A stretch of 64,000 bases of DNA, from the NCBI GenBank assembly GCA_035489435.1, contig DATHKG010000165.1; one strand, given 5' to 3'. Below, piece by piece: positions 1-6,966 of this stretch. Every line of letters begins with the position of its first letter. Positions within the stretch are counted from its first letter, which is position 1. The stretch is from DATHKG01 sp035489435. GTDB taxonomy: Bacteria; Bacteroidota; Bacteroidia; Chitinophagales; Chitinophagaceae. Position numbers and translations under genes: made by a program. Under the pieces are notes generated by a model that was given only the letters and a program-made list of their open reading frames with translations, was not told where the DNA came from and did no database searches.

Positions 1-626
1 TCCATAGGTCGAAGGATGTATTGTCTTACTAAATCATAGTAACTTTTAGAGGATGCCTTCTCGACGATTAAGCCCAGGAGAAAGTAGTTGGAATTAGTAT
101 AAGAAAATGAGCTCCCAGGTGAAAACTTCAAAGGCTCATTTTGAAACGCAGCCAGGACCTGCTCCTTGTTTAAAGGTTTCCATGCAATCGTATCCGTCTC
201 TTCGATGTCGATATTTCCTATGCCGGAACTATGAGTAAGTAAGTTCCTGATTGAAATCCTGTCTCCGTTTGGAAAGGCTGGCAAGTATTTACTAACCTTA
301 TCTCTCAGATCCAGTTTCCCTTCCTCAATTAGCTTGAAAACTACTGCTGACGTAAAGGTCTTTGTGACAGATGCTATCAGAAAGATCGAATTTGTGTCCA
401 GCGGTACTTTGGCCGCAGTATCCTTTACACCATAACTTCGATGCAACACGATATTACCTCTGTAAACAACCAGGGCATTACCGTTAAACCGCCCAGCATT
501 ATGGACTGATTGCATGTATCGATCCAGTTTTCCAGTGACAGAGGGAATACCTGGTGAATGAACTTGCGAATGAAGATTGTTTATAAATAGAAGTGAAATA
601 AAGAGAACCAAGACTGACGATTGCAT
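1..626 (-). CDS. Serine hydrolase, beta-lactamase family (partial; C-terminus outside window)
   Basis: Reading the minus strand from the ATG at 624-626 gives an open frame of about 208 codons that runs off the left edge. It starts with a signal peptide (MQSSVLVLFISLLF, then a likely cut after HSQ). A SVTK tetrad (SxxK, nucleophile Ser plus Lys) and a YTN triad (YxN) are in the usual spacing for the class C beta-lactamase/penicillin-binding-protein-like serine hydrolase fold. Such periplasmic proteins include esterases and D-aminopeptidases as well as lactamases, so the substrate cannot be named. It lies about 90 bp downstream of an AraC-type regulator on the same strand. A second member of the family is at 44207-45619. 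Family call is firm; function is not. Confidence 0.85.
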   Translation of the reverse strand, partial: MQSSVLVLFISLLFINNLHSQVHSPGIPSVTGKLDRYMQSVHNAGRFNGNALVVYRGNIVLHRSYGVKDTAAKVPLDTNSIFLIASVTKTFTSAVVFKLIEEGKLDLRDKVSKYLPAFPNGDRISIRNLLTHSSGIGNIDIEETDTIAWKPLNKEQVLAAFQNEPLKFSPGSSFSYTNSNYFLLGLIVEKASSKSYYDLVRQYILRPM

Positions 627-718
627 AATAATAATTTAAGCCCAAAAATCCAGTGAAAAACCAGAAATCTGCTGTTTTTCTATGCTCAAATCATGATTTG
701 AGAACTAAAAATCCATTA

Positions 719-1873
719 TTAGCAATCGGGCCTGAAGCTAGAGGCCGATTTTTTGAATTGGGAAGGAGACATTCCTGTGAGATCTTTAAAAGTACGCTGA
801 AAGGTTGCCTGTGAATTGAAGCCACAATCGGAAGCGATACCTGAAATAGTAAAATGACTTAATTCGGGGTGAAGAACTCTTTTCTTGAATTCTTCTACCC
901 GGTATTCATTGATGTATTCATTGAAACTTTTTTGGAAATATTGATTCACGATCATAGATATCGTCCTTGAGCTAATTCCGGTGCGTTCTGCCAACAACGT
1001 CAGATTAATTGCAGGGTCAAGAAAAGCCTTGTCCTCTTCCATTGATTTTCTGAGTGCTTCAATGGCTGGATTGATACTTTCAACATTAAGAATGGTTTTG
1101 CTTTTTGTTTTTTTATCATTATCTCGGATGGTATAAGACATTATATACCCCTTTATTCCCATCCAGTAAATTAGTATTGCAAGCGGAACAAAAACGGGAT
1201 ACCAGCCAAAGGTATTAAGCATCCAGTCAGTGTATCGTGGAATGATGTAGGGAATCAAATAAAGAAGCCATATAGTTTGGAAAACCAAGAATACTCGAAT
1301 GAAATTATGCAGCCATCCAAAATATCGGTGATCAGCGGTTACGTTTACCTGTTCTTTTACTTTGGAAAGATATTTTGCAGATAGCCAAACATAATAACTA
1401 ACGGATATCCATCTTGGTACATCCGCATACACATTATAATTATCAATGAATATTCCCCAGGGCACAGGATTGTTAGTCAGCGTTCCCGTGGTCACCCCTC
1501 CAATATATATTATAAGCAATAAAGATGGTACCAGGTCAATGATCAAGGGGTAAAAATGCTTTTTTAACGTTCCGTTGAATTTAAAAGAAGAATCAATGAA
1601 ACTCTGCACATAGAAATAAATTAGTGGCCCCACAGGCATTACAATCACCAATGGCAACAGCTGGGTGATAAAGGTTAAGACATTCGAATTGAACCAGTTT
1701 TTATATGTGCCATAAAGATTGAGGCTAGCTAATGACATGAGTAAGATCAACACTCCAAGAAAACAATTCGCCTGCTTGTTTTTAAGTGAAAAAAAGAGCA
1801 GACTGCAAATTATCAGTCCCTGAATTGCCCCAAGAAGGATTATAGTATTCATAACGCCGGAAAATGAAACCAT
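719..1873 (-). CDS. Membrane-anchored AraC-family transcriptional regulator
   Basis: 384 residues. The first roughly 240 residues hold six or seven hydrophobic segments, starting at the N-terminus (MVSFSGVMNTIILLGAIQGL), as in the Bacteroidota group of AraC regulators with a multi-span membrane sensor. The last roughly 100 residues are a two-helix-turn-helix AraC DNA-binding domain: 'LTLLAERTGISSRTISMIV' is the first helix pair, and 'ISGIASDCGFNSQATFQRTF' then 'TGMSPSQFKK' form the signature second half. It is probably a one-component sensor of an envelope or membrane-soluble signal. The serine hydrolase just downstream on the same strand may be its target, but that is inferred from position only. 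Confidence 0.88.
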   Translation of the reverse strand: MVSFSGVMNTIILLGAIQGLIICSLLFFSLKNKQANCFLGVLILLMSLASLNLYGTYKNWFNSNVLTFITQLLPLVIVMPVGPLIYFYVQSFIDSSFKFNGTLKKHFYPLIIDLVPSLLLIIYIGGVTTGTLTNNPVPWGIFIDNYNVYADVPRWISVSYYVWLSAKYLSKVKEQVNVTADHRYFGWLHNFIRVFLVFQTIWLLYLIPYIIPRYTDWMLNTFGWYPVFVPLAILIYWMGIKGYIMSYTIRDNDKKTKSKTILNVESINPAIEALRKSMEEDKAFLDPAINLTLLAERTGISSRTISMIVNQYFQKSFNEYINEYRVEEFKKRVLHPELSHFTISGIASDCGFNSQATFQRTFKDLTGMSPSQFKKSASSFRPDC

Positions 1874-1954
1874 AAGCTAACATCTAATGTAATTTAAAAA
1901 TATTTACTGTCCTTAAATGACTTAAAAAGCGACCTATCCGTATCATAAGCATAA

Positions 1955-2240
1955 TTAAGTTTTATCAAACGCATTTTCCAAAGACTTTTCATTTTGCCCC
2001 TCATACTTTAAAAGTGTTCTCAAATCCGAGTGCTGTGTAATCTTCTGAATCATAGTCAACGGCACACCCTTCTCATTCTAGGAAAGATTTCAGGGTAGAA
2101 GAATATTTAAAGATGGTATCATTCAACAACCCTCTTTCTTTATTAAATGGGTTTTTCTTTCCTACAAGGAATCTTTCATACTCATTAAAGAAGGATTGAT
2201 TAAAATCATTAAATGACAGGATAACTTTTTTATGCACCTT
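1955..2240 (-). pseudogene. Relic of a tyrosine recombinase/phage-type integrase
   Basis: Two pieces of one integrase can be read on the minus strand. From about 2240 to 2075 the frame gives 'KKVILSFNDFNQSFFNEYERF' style sequence ending in 'STLKSFLE', which is the SAM-like core-binding domain of Bacteroidota integrases. After a stop and frame change near 2070-2080, a second frame gives 'KGVPLTMIQKITQHSDLRTL' and 'LKYEGQNEKSLENAF', the C-terminal box with the active-site His/Tyr region. Most of the catalytic domain (the Arg and first His boxes) is missing, so an internal deletion has joined the two ends. No intact partner genes or attachment repeats are evident. Confident as a relic; the element it served is unknown. 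Confidence 0.75.
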
Positions 2241-2352
2241 TCAATACTTTCAGACCAAGTTCATTTAGTTCATAGTTGAGTTTCAGGCTACCGCGCATGG
2301 ACGAACGATATTTGCCATTCTTAAAATCCCACTGATCAAAATAAGTTAATAT
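2230..2352 (-). pseudogene. Short unrecognised protein-coding remnant
   Basis: The minus frame from about 2352 to the stop at 2230-2232 reads 'LTYFDQWDFKNGKYRSSMRG' followed by 'SLKLNYELNELGLKVLKGA'. The composition is protein-like, it has no start codon, and an in-frame stop lies just upstream. It overlaps the open frame of the integrase relic by a few bases and could be a displaced part of the same decayed element or the end of another gene. I do not recognise the family. Confidence 0.35.
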
Positions 2353-2416
2353 AGATTAAGCCCAAACAAGAGGTTACAATCTTGTCTTCCCGACAAGGAT
2401 GGCTTATTAAAGCCAT

Positions 2417-2453
2417 AAAAAAAGCCCTGCAAATCTTTTGATGATTTGCAAGG
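2417..2453 (-). terminator. Rho-independent terminator downstream of the slipin gene
   Basis: On the minus strand CCTTGCAAATC, loop ATCAAAA, GATTTGCAGGG form a near-perfect stem of about 11 bp (2425-2453) followed by a run of seven T (2417-2423). It lies about 95 bp past the slipin stop codon and probably ends the rtcB-ncRNA-slipin transcript. Confidence 0.8.
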
Positions 2454-2547
2454 TATTGAGTCTATTACATCAAAACAGAGCTAAATAGCTGTTTCTGTGA
2501 CTTAAGATTGATGGCGATCCTTCTCAGTTTCAAAACCTCATATCTTT

Positions 2548-3648
2548 TCATTTTCTCGCCGGCACAAAAATCTGCTTCAACTGACCTACAAGATCGCCTG
2601 CGCCTGATACGGAAATATTATTGATCTTGTCTGCGATCTTTTCTACATATTCCATCTCCTTTAGCTTGAACAACATATCGTTTTCTTCCATCAGTTTGGC
2701 AGTGTTTAACAAGCTCCTTGTTGAAGCGGTTTCCTCACGACGCATAATAGTATTTGCCTGCGCTTTCTTTTCGGCCATCAGCACCTGGTTCATAATCTCC
2801 TTAACATCACCAGGCAGAATAATATCGCGCATACCACAGGCCAGCACTAATACGCCCATATCTGCAGCTTTTGTTCCAAGCTGGGCAAGGATCAACGGTG
2901 ATATCGCATCTCTTTTTTCAAGAAGTTCATCCAAAGTATAGGTGGCGATCTGTTCACGCAAAGCAAGTTGAGCCATTACATAAAGCTGCTTGTCGAACTC
3001 CTTGTTGAGTACAGATTTGAAAAGATCTACCAGCCTGTATTGCAGCGAAAAGTTGATCCGGAGATTTGCTTTGTCTTTTGTCAGAATCTCTTGCCCATTC
3101 ATCTCTAACTGCAATGCACGTGTGTCAGATTTATACACGGTTATAGCAACCGCATTTTTCCAGAAATAGTAGATGCCTGGTTCAAGGACACTGTTGAAGT
3201 TTCCATCAACATACATCAATCCTTTTTCATAAGCTTCCACAACATAAACACGAATGTATTGAGAGAATTCCGGACGGGTTAACAGGTTACGGTCAATCGG
3301 TTCTGTTATCGCGATCTTACTGATATCTGCACACACAAAATTGTAATTGGCATACCCCTTCCAGAATGCATACCTGCCTGGTGTAAGAATCATTTTGAAC
3401 AAACCGTTTTCGAATAACAATACAATTTCATTTTGCCTCACTTCCTGAACGATCAGTTTTTCAGAAAGACTTTCAGACTGAAGCAGGGCATTCAAATCAT
3501 ATTTGGTAATAAACGGTTGGGACATATCATATAGTTCCAATTTTTCTCCGGGCATAAGCCAGTATCTTCCTTCATCAAGGATCCTGGTCAGCCTGTTATT
3601 TTTAAAAACGAGCCCTTTGGTATAGGCTCTTATTTTTCCGGTAAACAT
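2548..3648 (-). CDS. Slipin / SPFH-domain (stomatin-prohibitin-like) protein
   Basis: 366 residues. Two repeated N-terminal beta stretches ('IRAYTKGLVFKNNRLTRIL', later 'VEAYEKGLMYVDGNF' with 'LEPGIYYFWK') lead into an SPFH/band-7 domain at about 120-290 ('TRALQLEMNGQEILTKDKA', 'REQIATYTLDELLEKRD', 'DMGVLVLACGMRDIILPGDV'). A helical, charged tail follows ('AEKKAQANTIMRREETAST'), typical of slipins that form oligomeric rings. There is no obvious N-terminal membrane helix, unlike classical stomatins. Slipins are recurrent neighbours of RtcB RNA-repair loci, and here the gene follows rtcB and a tRNA-like RNA region on the same strand. Its exact role in repair is not established. A terminator follows at 2417-2453. 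Confidence 0.88.
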   Translation of the reverse strand: MFTGKIRAYTKGLVFKNNRLTRILDEGRYWLMPGEKLELYDMSQPFITKYDLNALLQSESLSEKLIVQEVRQNEIVLLFENGLFKMILTPGRYAFWKGYANYNFVCADISKIAITEPIDRNLLTRPEFSQYIRVYVVEAYEKGLMYVDGNFNSVLEPGIYYFWKNAVAITVYKSDTRALQLEMNGQEILTKDKANLRINFSLQYRLVDLFKSVLNKEFDKQLYVMAQLALREQIATYTLDELLEKRDAISPLILAQLGTKAADMGVLVLACGMRDIILPGDVKEIMNQVLMAEKKAQANTIMRREETASTRSLLNTAKLMEENDMLFKLKEMEYVEKIADKINNISVSGAGDLVGQLKQIFVPARK

Positions 3649-3649
3649 T

Positions 3650-3715
3650 TGTTTGGGTTTAAGGTTTTGAACTAAGGTTTAAGGTTGTTAATTGAGGTTT
3701 AAGGTTGTTTGGTAA
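3650..3715. repeat. Short low-complexity repeat of a GTTTAAGGTT-type unit
   Basis: Three imperfect copies of 'ggtttaaggtt' lie just upstream of the slipin start. Reiterated short units of this kind are common spacers in Bacteroidota genomes. Nothing suggests coding. Confidence 0.6.
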
Positions 3716-3954
3716 AAGGAAACCAATTGTTATTTCCCCGATCATCAACGGATCCGGCTTTAGCCAAACCTTTGGGAACAGTTCGTTCCATGCCTGGTTT
3801 ATGAAGGCTGGAACGATTTGAACCTGCGGGATATAGCGGTATCTGCTTTTTCAGGTTTCTGGTCAGGCTGCCTGCATCGGCCAGGCATGAAACAATCAAC
3901 CAGTTTCCGGGTGGCCAGTTTTAGAAGCGGCCGGCTTCATGGGAATTGATCCGT

Positions 3955-4000
3955 GTCAAACCATTAGACTTCTCCTTCCGGAGGCTGGATTCGAACCAGC
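3955..4000 (-). ncRNA. tRNA-like module 2, circularly permuted
   Basis: Directly after module 1 on the minus strand the same order repeats with a different sequence: perfect T-arm GCTGG-TTCGAAT-CCAGC (4000-3984), 4-bp acceptor helix CTCC/GGAG closed by the GNRA loop GGAA (3983-3972), linker AA, and D-arm GTC-TAATGGTTT-GAC (3969-3955) with GG in the loop. The enclosing stem is less clear: CCTG (4007-4004) could pair with CACGG just after the D-arm with one bulge, but that competes with the closing stem of module 1. Because the arms differ in sequence while the layout is kept, selection for shape seems more likely than a recent duplication. Confidence 0.62.
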
Positions 4001-4003
4001 ATT

Positions 4004-4070
4004 CAGGTTGTTACTCTACCACTGAGTTATCCCTTTCGGGAAGAGGGATCGAACCTCTGACAGACAACTG
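4004..4070 (-). ncRNA. tRNA-like module 1, circularly permuted (T-arm, acceptor, D-arm)
   Basis: Read on the minus strand: CAGTTGT (4070-4064) pairs with ACAAC.TG (4011-4004, one bulged C) in the place of an anticodon stem. Then come a 5-nt variable loop CTGTC, a perfect T-arm AGAGG-TTCGATC-CCTCT (4058-4042), and a 4-bp acceptor helix TCCC/GGGA closed by the GNRA loop GAAA (4041-4030). The linker TA matches tRNA positions 8-9, and the D-arm is ACTC-AGTGGTA-GAGT (4027-4013) with the loop GG. Arm lengths and linkers are those of a tRNA body, but the acceptor is closed and the anticodon end is open. It cannot be a standard charged tRNA. The best analogy from memory is the tRNA-mimic part of YrlA-type bacterial Y RNAs. 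Confidence 0.7.
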
Positions 4071-4200
4071 GTGCATGGGTAAACATCGATAACAGCATAC
4101 CAGTAAATGAATCATCCTGGCACTATGGGGCGCTAAAGACCCTCATCTGGTTTATCGCATCACCTTCAGCGCGTTTTCCTATTTAGGAATGTTTTTTTAA

Positions 4201-4260
4201 TTTCACTCATAACTCTCAACTCATAACTCACTCATCACTCATTACTCATCACTCATAACT
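4201..4260. repeat. Low-complexity ACTCAT tandem tract
   Basis: About eight imperfect copies of 'actcat(a/c)' just downstream of the rtcB stop. Spacer-like sequence without coding potential. A related TGAGT-rich tract follows the exosortase gene at 51646-51700. Confidence 0.6.
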
Positions 4261-4268
4261 GTTCTTCA

Positions 4269-5681
4269 CTAGTCTTCCCTGCTTCCGTCCTCCGCCATAC
4301 GCACTAATTTCGGACTGAACTTAGCCATCACGTCAACCAACTCACTTTGCGCAAGCATTACTGCATGGATATCTTTATAAGCTGTCGGTGCTTCGTCAGT
4401 TCCACCCCCGATCAGCGTTACTCCATGCGTTTTGAGTTGTTCGCGAAGCATATCATTTGTGATACTATTGTTAGCCATTGTACGGCTCATCCGTCTTCCC
4501 GCACCATGCGAAGCAGAATTAAGGCTTGCCTCATTGCCCTTACCTCTCACCAGGAAACCAGGTGCAGTCATCGAGCCGGGAATAATACCCAATACACATT
4601 TGCCTGCCGGTGTCGCGCCTTTTCGATGTACAATTAATTCTTCTCCATTAACCTTTTCTTTCCAGGCGAAATTGTGATGGTTTTCCACCCTGGCCAACAG
4701 CTGTCCGCCAATAGCAACCGTAAGTTTTTGGTGTATCACTTCATGGCAGGCTGATGCATAGTTGCCAGCCAGGTTCATAGCCATCCAGTATTCCTGTCCC
4801 TCTGAGCTATCAAGCCCGAAATATGCCAGGTTAGCTGCTTCCTTAGGAAGTTTACATATGGACCTTGCCAGCTTTGAATAGTGATTGGCGGTAACTGCTC
4901 CGAAACCTCTTGAACCTGAATGGGAGAGAAGGGCCAGGTAATTGCCAGGAGGTAATCCAAACTCATTATCGGCCGCCATCATTTCTATCATACCAAATTC
5001 TACGAAATGATTACCACCACCGGAACTTCCAAGTTGAGAATATGCTTTGTCTTTCAAGTTCCTGGTCAGCGGCGTTGCTTTAAAAGCCGGATCTTCCATA
5101 ATAGCATGATCTGCTTTATATTGTCCATGGTATCCCGCACCGGCACCGAACTTTGTATTTGCAATCAGTTCTCTTTTATACTGTGCTAAGTTTGTTTCAA
5201 GATGATTTCCAGGAATATCATAAATGCTAAGGCACATCCGGCAACCAATATCTACACCCACACCATAAGGTATAACAGCATTCCTGGTAGCTAACACACC
5301 TCCAATCGGAAGGCCATAACCCTGGTGGGCATCCGGCATCAGGGCTCCGGCAACTGCAATGGGTAGTTGCACAGCGAAGTCCATTTGCCTGAGGGCTCCG
5401 GCCTCAATTTGCATAGAGCCGTAAACGTTATAGGGTGATGCTGATTTCAGACTAATGATTTCATCAGCTTTCGGCATTAGTGCTTCAGCGCATTTTTTCC
5501 ATACCGGATCATTTAAAAACTCCCCCGGTGCAGCTAACAACGCTTTCAAATGAATCATAGCGGTTGCCTGTTCACCAGGCTGGTAAAAACTACCAACAGT
5601 ACCGATAATCAACGGAATTGCAGGTGATGAGCTGAAACCAAGTTCCAGTAAGGTTGTCGGGGTGATGTTTAATTGTTCCAT
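4269..5681 (-). CDS. rtcB: RtcB-family RNA ligase (tRNA-splicing/RNA-repair ligase)
   Basis: 470 residues. RtcB joins 2',3'-cyclic phosphate or 3'-phosphate ends to 5'-OH RNA ends using GTP and Mn2+. The family motifs are all present: 'MPDAHQGYGLPIGGV' (about 115), 'GVDIGCRM' with the metal-binding Cys (about 142), 'GGGNHFVEF', 'SHSGSRGFG', 'VENHHNFAW', 'HRKGATPAG', and 'SASHGAGRRMSR', whose His is the guanylylated residue. It starts at the ATG 5679-5681. The gene faces a WYL regulator across 132 bp containing a strong inverted repeat and is followed on the same strand by the tRNA-like RNA region and a slipin gene. This is the context of a stress-induced RNA repair unit rather than of housekeeping tRNA splicing. 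Confidence 0.96.
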   Translation of the reverse strand: MEQLNITPTTLLELGFSSSPAIPLIIGTVGSFYQPGEQATAMIHLKALLAAPGEFLNDPVWKKCAEALMPKADEIISLKSASPYNVYGSMQIEAGALRQMDFAVQLPIAVAGALMPDAHQGYGLPIGGVLATRNAVIPYGVGVDIGCRMCLSIYDIPGNHLETNLAQYKRELIANTKFGAGAGYHGQYKADHAIMEDPAFKATPLTRNLKDKAYSQLGSSGGGNHFVEFGMIEMMAADNEFGLPPGNYLALLSHSGSRGFGAVTANHYSKLARSICKLPKEAANLAYFGLDSSEGQEYWMAMNLAGNYASACHEVIHQKLTVAIGGQLLARVENHHNFAWKEKVNGEELIVHRKGATPAGKCVLGIIPGSMTAPGFLVRGKGNEASLNSASHGAGRRMSRTMANNSITNDMLREQLKTHGVTLIGGGTDEAPTAYKDIHAVMLAQSELVDVMAKFSPKLVRMAEDGSRED

Positions 5682-5743
5682 TGTTTGATCTTTAAATTTT
5701 GATTTCGAACGCTTTTTGCCGCGTTGCTGTATTGTAAAAACAA

Positions 5744-5780
5744 AGTTGTATTACAACTACGCAGTCTTCTTGCGTAGTTG
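5744..5780. promoter_or_regulatory. Operator-like inverted repeats between rtcB and the WYL regulator
   Basis: CAACTACGCA (5754-5763) and TGCGTAGTTG (5771-5780) form a perfect 10-bp inverted repeat with a 7-bp spacer. Overlapping it, AGTTGTA (5744-5750) and TACAACT (5752-5758) form a second perfect repeat with one spacer base. Three half-sites of the type GTAGTTG/GTTGTA thus sit in the middle of the 132-bp divergent promoter region. The natural ligand is the WYL regulator encoded at 5814, acting on itself and on rtcB. Confidence 0.72.
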
Positions 5781-5813
5781 GAGTTATTTTTCTAGTTTGC
5801 AAAAAAACATTCG

Positions 5814-6860
5814 ATGCCCGTAAACCGTAATGCCCTGATCCGCTATAAAACAATCGATGCCTGCCTGCGCAACCGTCGCAAAAAATGGACGCTCGAAAAA
5901 TTGATTGATGCCGTTTCGGATGCCTTATATGAACTGGAAGGAATCGACAAAGGTATCAGCAAGAGAACAATACAGGCTGATATGCAAATGATGCGAAGTG
6001 ATAAGCTAGGCTATAATGCCCCCATTATTGTGCTCGAAAAAAAATACTATACCTACGAGGATGCGGGCTATAGTATCACCAGGATACCACTGAGCGACCA
6101 GGATTTGGCAAGAATGAACGAAGCAGTAGAGATGTTGAGACAGTTTAAGGGGTTCTCGCATTTTTCAGATCTCAACGAAGTCGTTCAGAAACTGGAAGAT
6201 CATGTTTATGCAGCAGCGCATCAAACGGAGCCGGTGATTGATTTCGAAAAGAATGAGCAATTGAAAGGTTTGGAATTCCTGGAGCCATTGTACAATGCAA
6301 TCATCCAGCGTAAATCCTTGCAGATTAAATATTGTTCTTTCAAGGCGAGGGAGGCGGCTGTGTTTCAGTTCCATGTCTGGTGGCTGAAAGAGTTTAAGAA
6401 CCGCTGGTTTTGCGTTGGCGTGAAGAAAAAAGATGGATCACTATTGACCCTCGCCTTGGATCGTATGGAAACTTTGTCAGTTGATGAGGTGGAACCTTAT
6501 ATCCCCAATAAAAATTTATCGGTAGAGCAGTATTACCGGGATGTGATAGGTGTTACCGTTAGTGAAAATCTCAGGAAACAAATCGTGAAAATATTTGTGA
6601 ACCATGAAAACGCTCCTTATGTACAAACAAAACCCTTGCATGTCTCACAGGAATTGATCGAAAGACGTGATGATGGGATCGTGATCGCAATCAAGGTGCA
6701 ACTCAATTTTGAACTTGAAAAAGAGATACTGGGTTTTGGTGATGGGATGGTTGTATTGGAGCCTGAGCGATTGCGTAAACGAGTTAATGACAGACTTATA
6801 AGGGCAGTCGGTTTGTACACTTTGTTGTCGCATTCACCCGGATCTCAGGATCAGATTTAG
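5814..6860 (+). CDS. WYL-domain transcriptional regulator, divergent from rtcB
   Basis: 348 residues. The N-terminal roughly 80 residues form a winged helix-turn-helix ('LIRYKTIDACLRN', then 'GISKRTIQADMQMMR'). Residues about 150-235 are a WYL domain with the family signature in the form 'FHVWWLKEFKNRWFCVG' followed by 'LALDRMETLSV'. A C-terminal WCX-like extension ('VKIFVNHENAPYVQTKPLH', 'GDGMVVLEPERLRKRV') completes the standard length. WYL proteins sense nucleic-acid or nucleotide ligands and often control RNA- or DNA-repair and defence genes. Divergent placement and the strong palindrome at 5744-5780 suggest control of the rtcB transcript. A possible promoter piece (TAGTTTG) lies about 15-20 bp before the start; there is no clear Shine-Dalgarno, only an A-run. 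Confidence 0.9.
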   Translation: MPVNRNALIRYKTIDACLRNRRKKWTLEKLIDAVSDALYELEGIDKGISKRTIQADMQMMRSDKLGYNAPIIVLEKKYYTYEDAGYSITRIPLSDQDLARMNEAVEMLRQFKGFSHFSDLNEVVQKLEDHVYAAAHQTEPVIDFEKNEQLKGLEFLEPLYNAIIQRKSLQIKYCSFKAREAAVFQFHVWWLKEFKNRWFCVGVKKKDGSLLTLALDRMETLSVDEVEPYIPNKNLSVEQYYRDVIGVTVSENLRKQIVKIFVNHENAPYVQTKPLHVSQELIERRDDGIVIAIKVQLNFELEKEILGFGDGMVVLEPERLRKRVNDRLIRAVGLYTLLSHSPGSQDQI

Positions 6861-6966
6861 TTGCGATTACACTAACTGATGATGGAACAAAATATTCAGC
6901 CTTATCGATTCAGCGGCAAATGATGTTCTGTATAGTTTACGGTTCACAATAAATCAATGATGCTAA

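Larger units (their letters stand above)
3784..4172 (-). ncRNA. Structured non-coding region between rtcB and slipin, with tandem tRNA-like modules
   Basis: The 620 bp between rtcB and the slipin gene hold no convincing gene but strong secondary structure in the minus-strand transcript. In transcript order: a 9-bp hairpin (4164-4172 with 4130-4138, one G-U pair); a possible 6-bp helix ACTGGT/ACCAGT; tRNA-like module 1 (4004-4070); tRNA-like module 2 (3955-4000); a composite stem (3897-3903 with 3859-3865, enclosing GCCTG/CAGGC at 3882-3886 and 3870-3874); and a long hairpin (3809-3815 with 3784-3790, plus 3805-3808 with 3792-3795, one bulge). A further T-loop-like GGTTCAAATC occurs at about 3816-3825 but lacks a matching stem. 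Location beside rtcB and the tRNA mimicry recall bacterial Y RNAs. The transcript ends are unknown and the region may be processed from the rtcB-slipin message. Confidence 0.6.

Noticed and set aside
3699..3899. 66-codon open frame in the rtcB-slipin interval
   Set aside because: It lies across strong RNA stems, has no recognisable domain or clear leader, and its odd composition is explained by the structured RNA.
3984..4070. Ordinary tRNA gene suggested by the TTCGAAT/TTCGATC T-arms
   Set aside because: No conventional acceptor-D-anticodon-T order can be folded and there is no anticodon loop; the arms are in permuted order with GNRA-closed acceptor helices.
4176..4200. Terminator after rtcB (TTCCTA-TT-TAGGAA followed by T-run)
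   Set aside because: The T-run is on the plus strand, whereas rtcB is transcribed from the minus strand, so it would not end the rtcB transcript.
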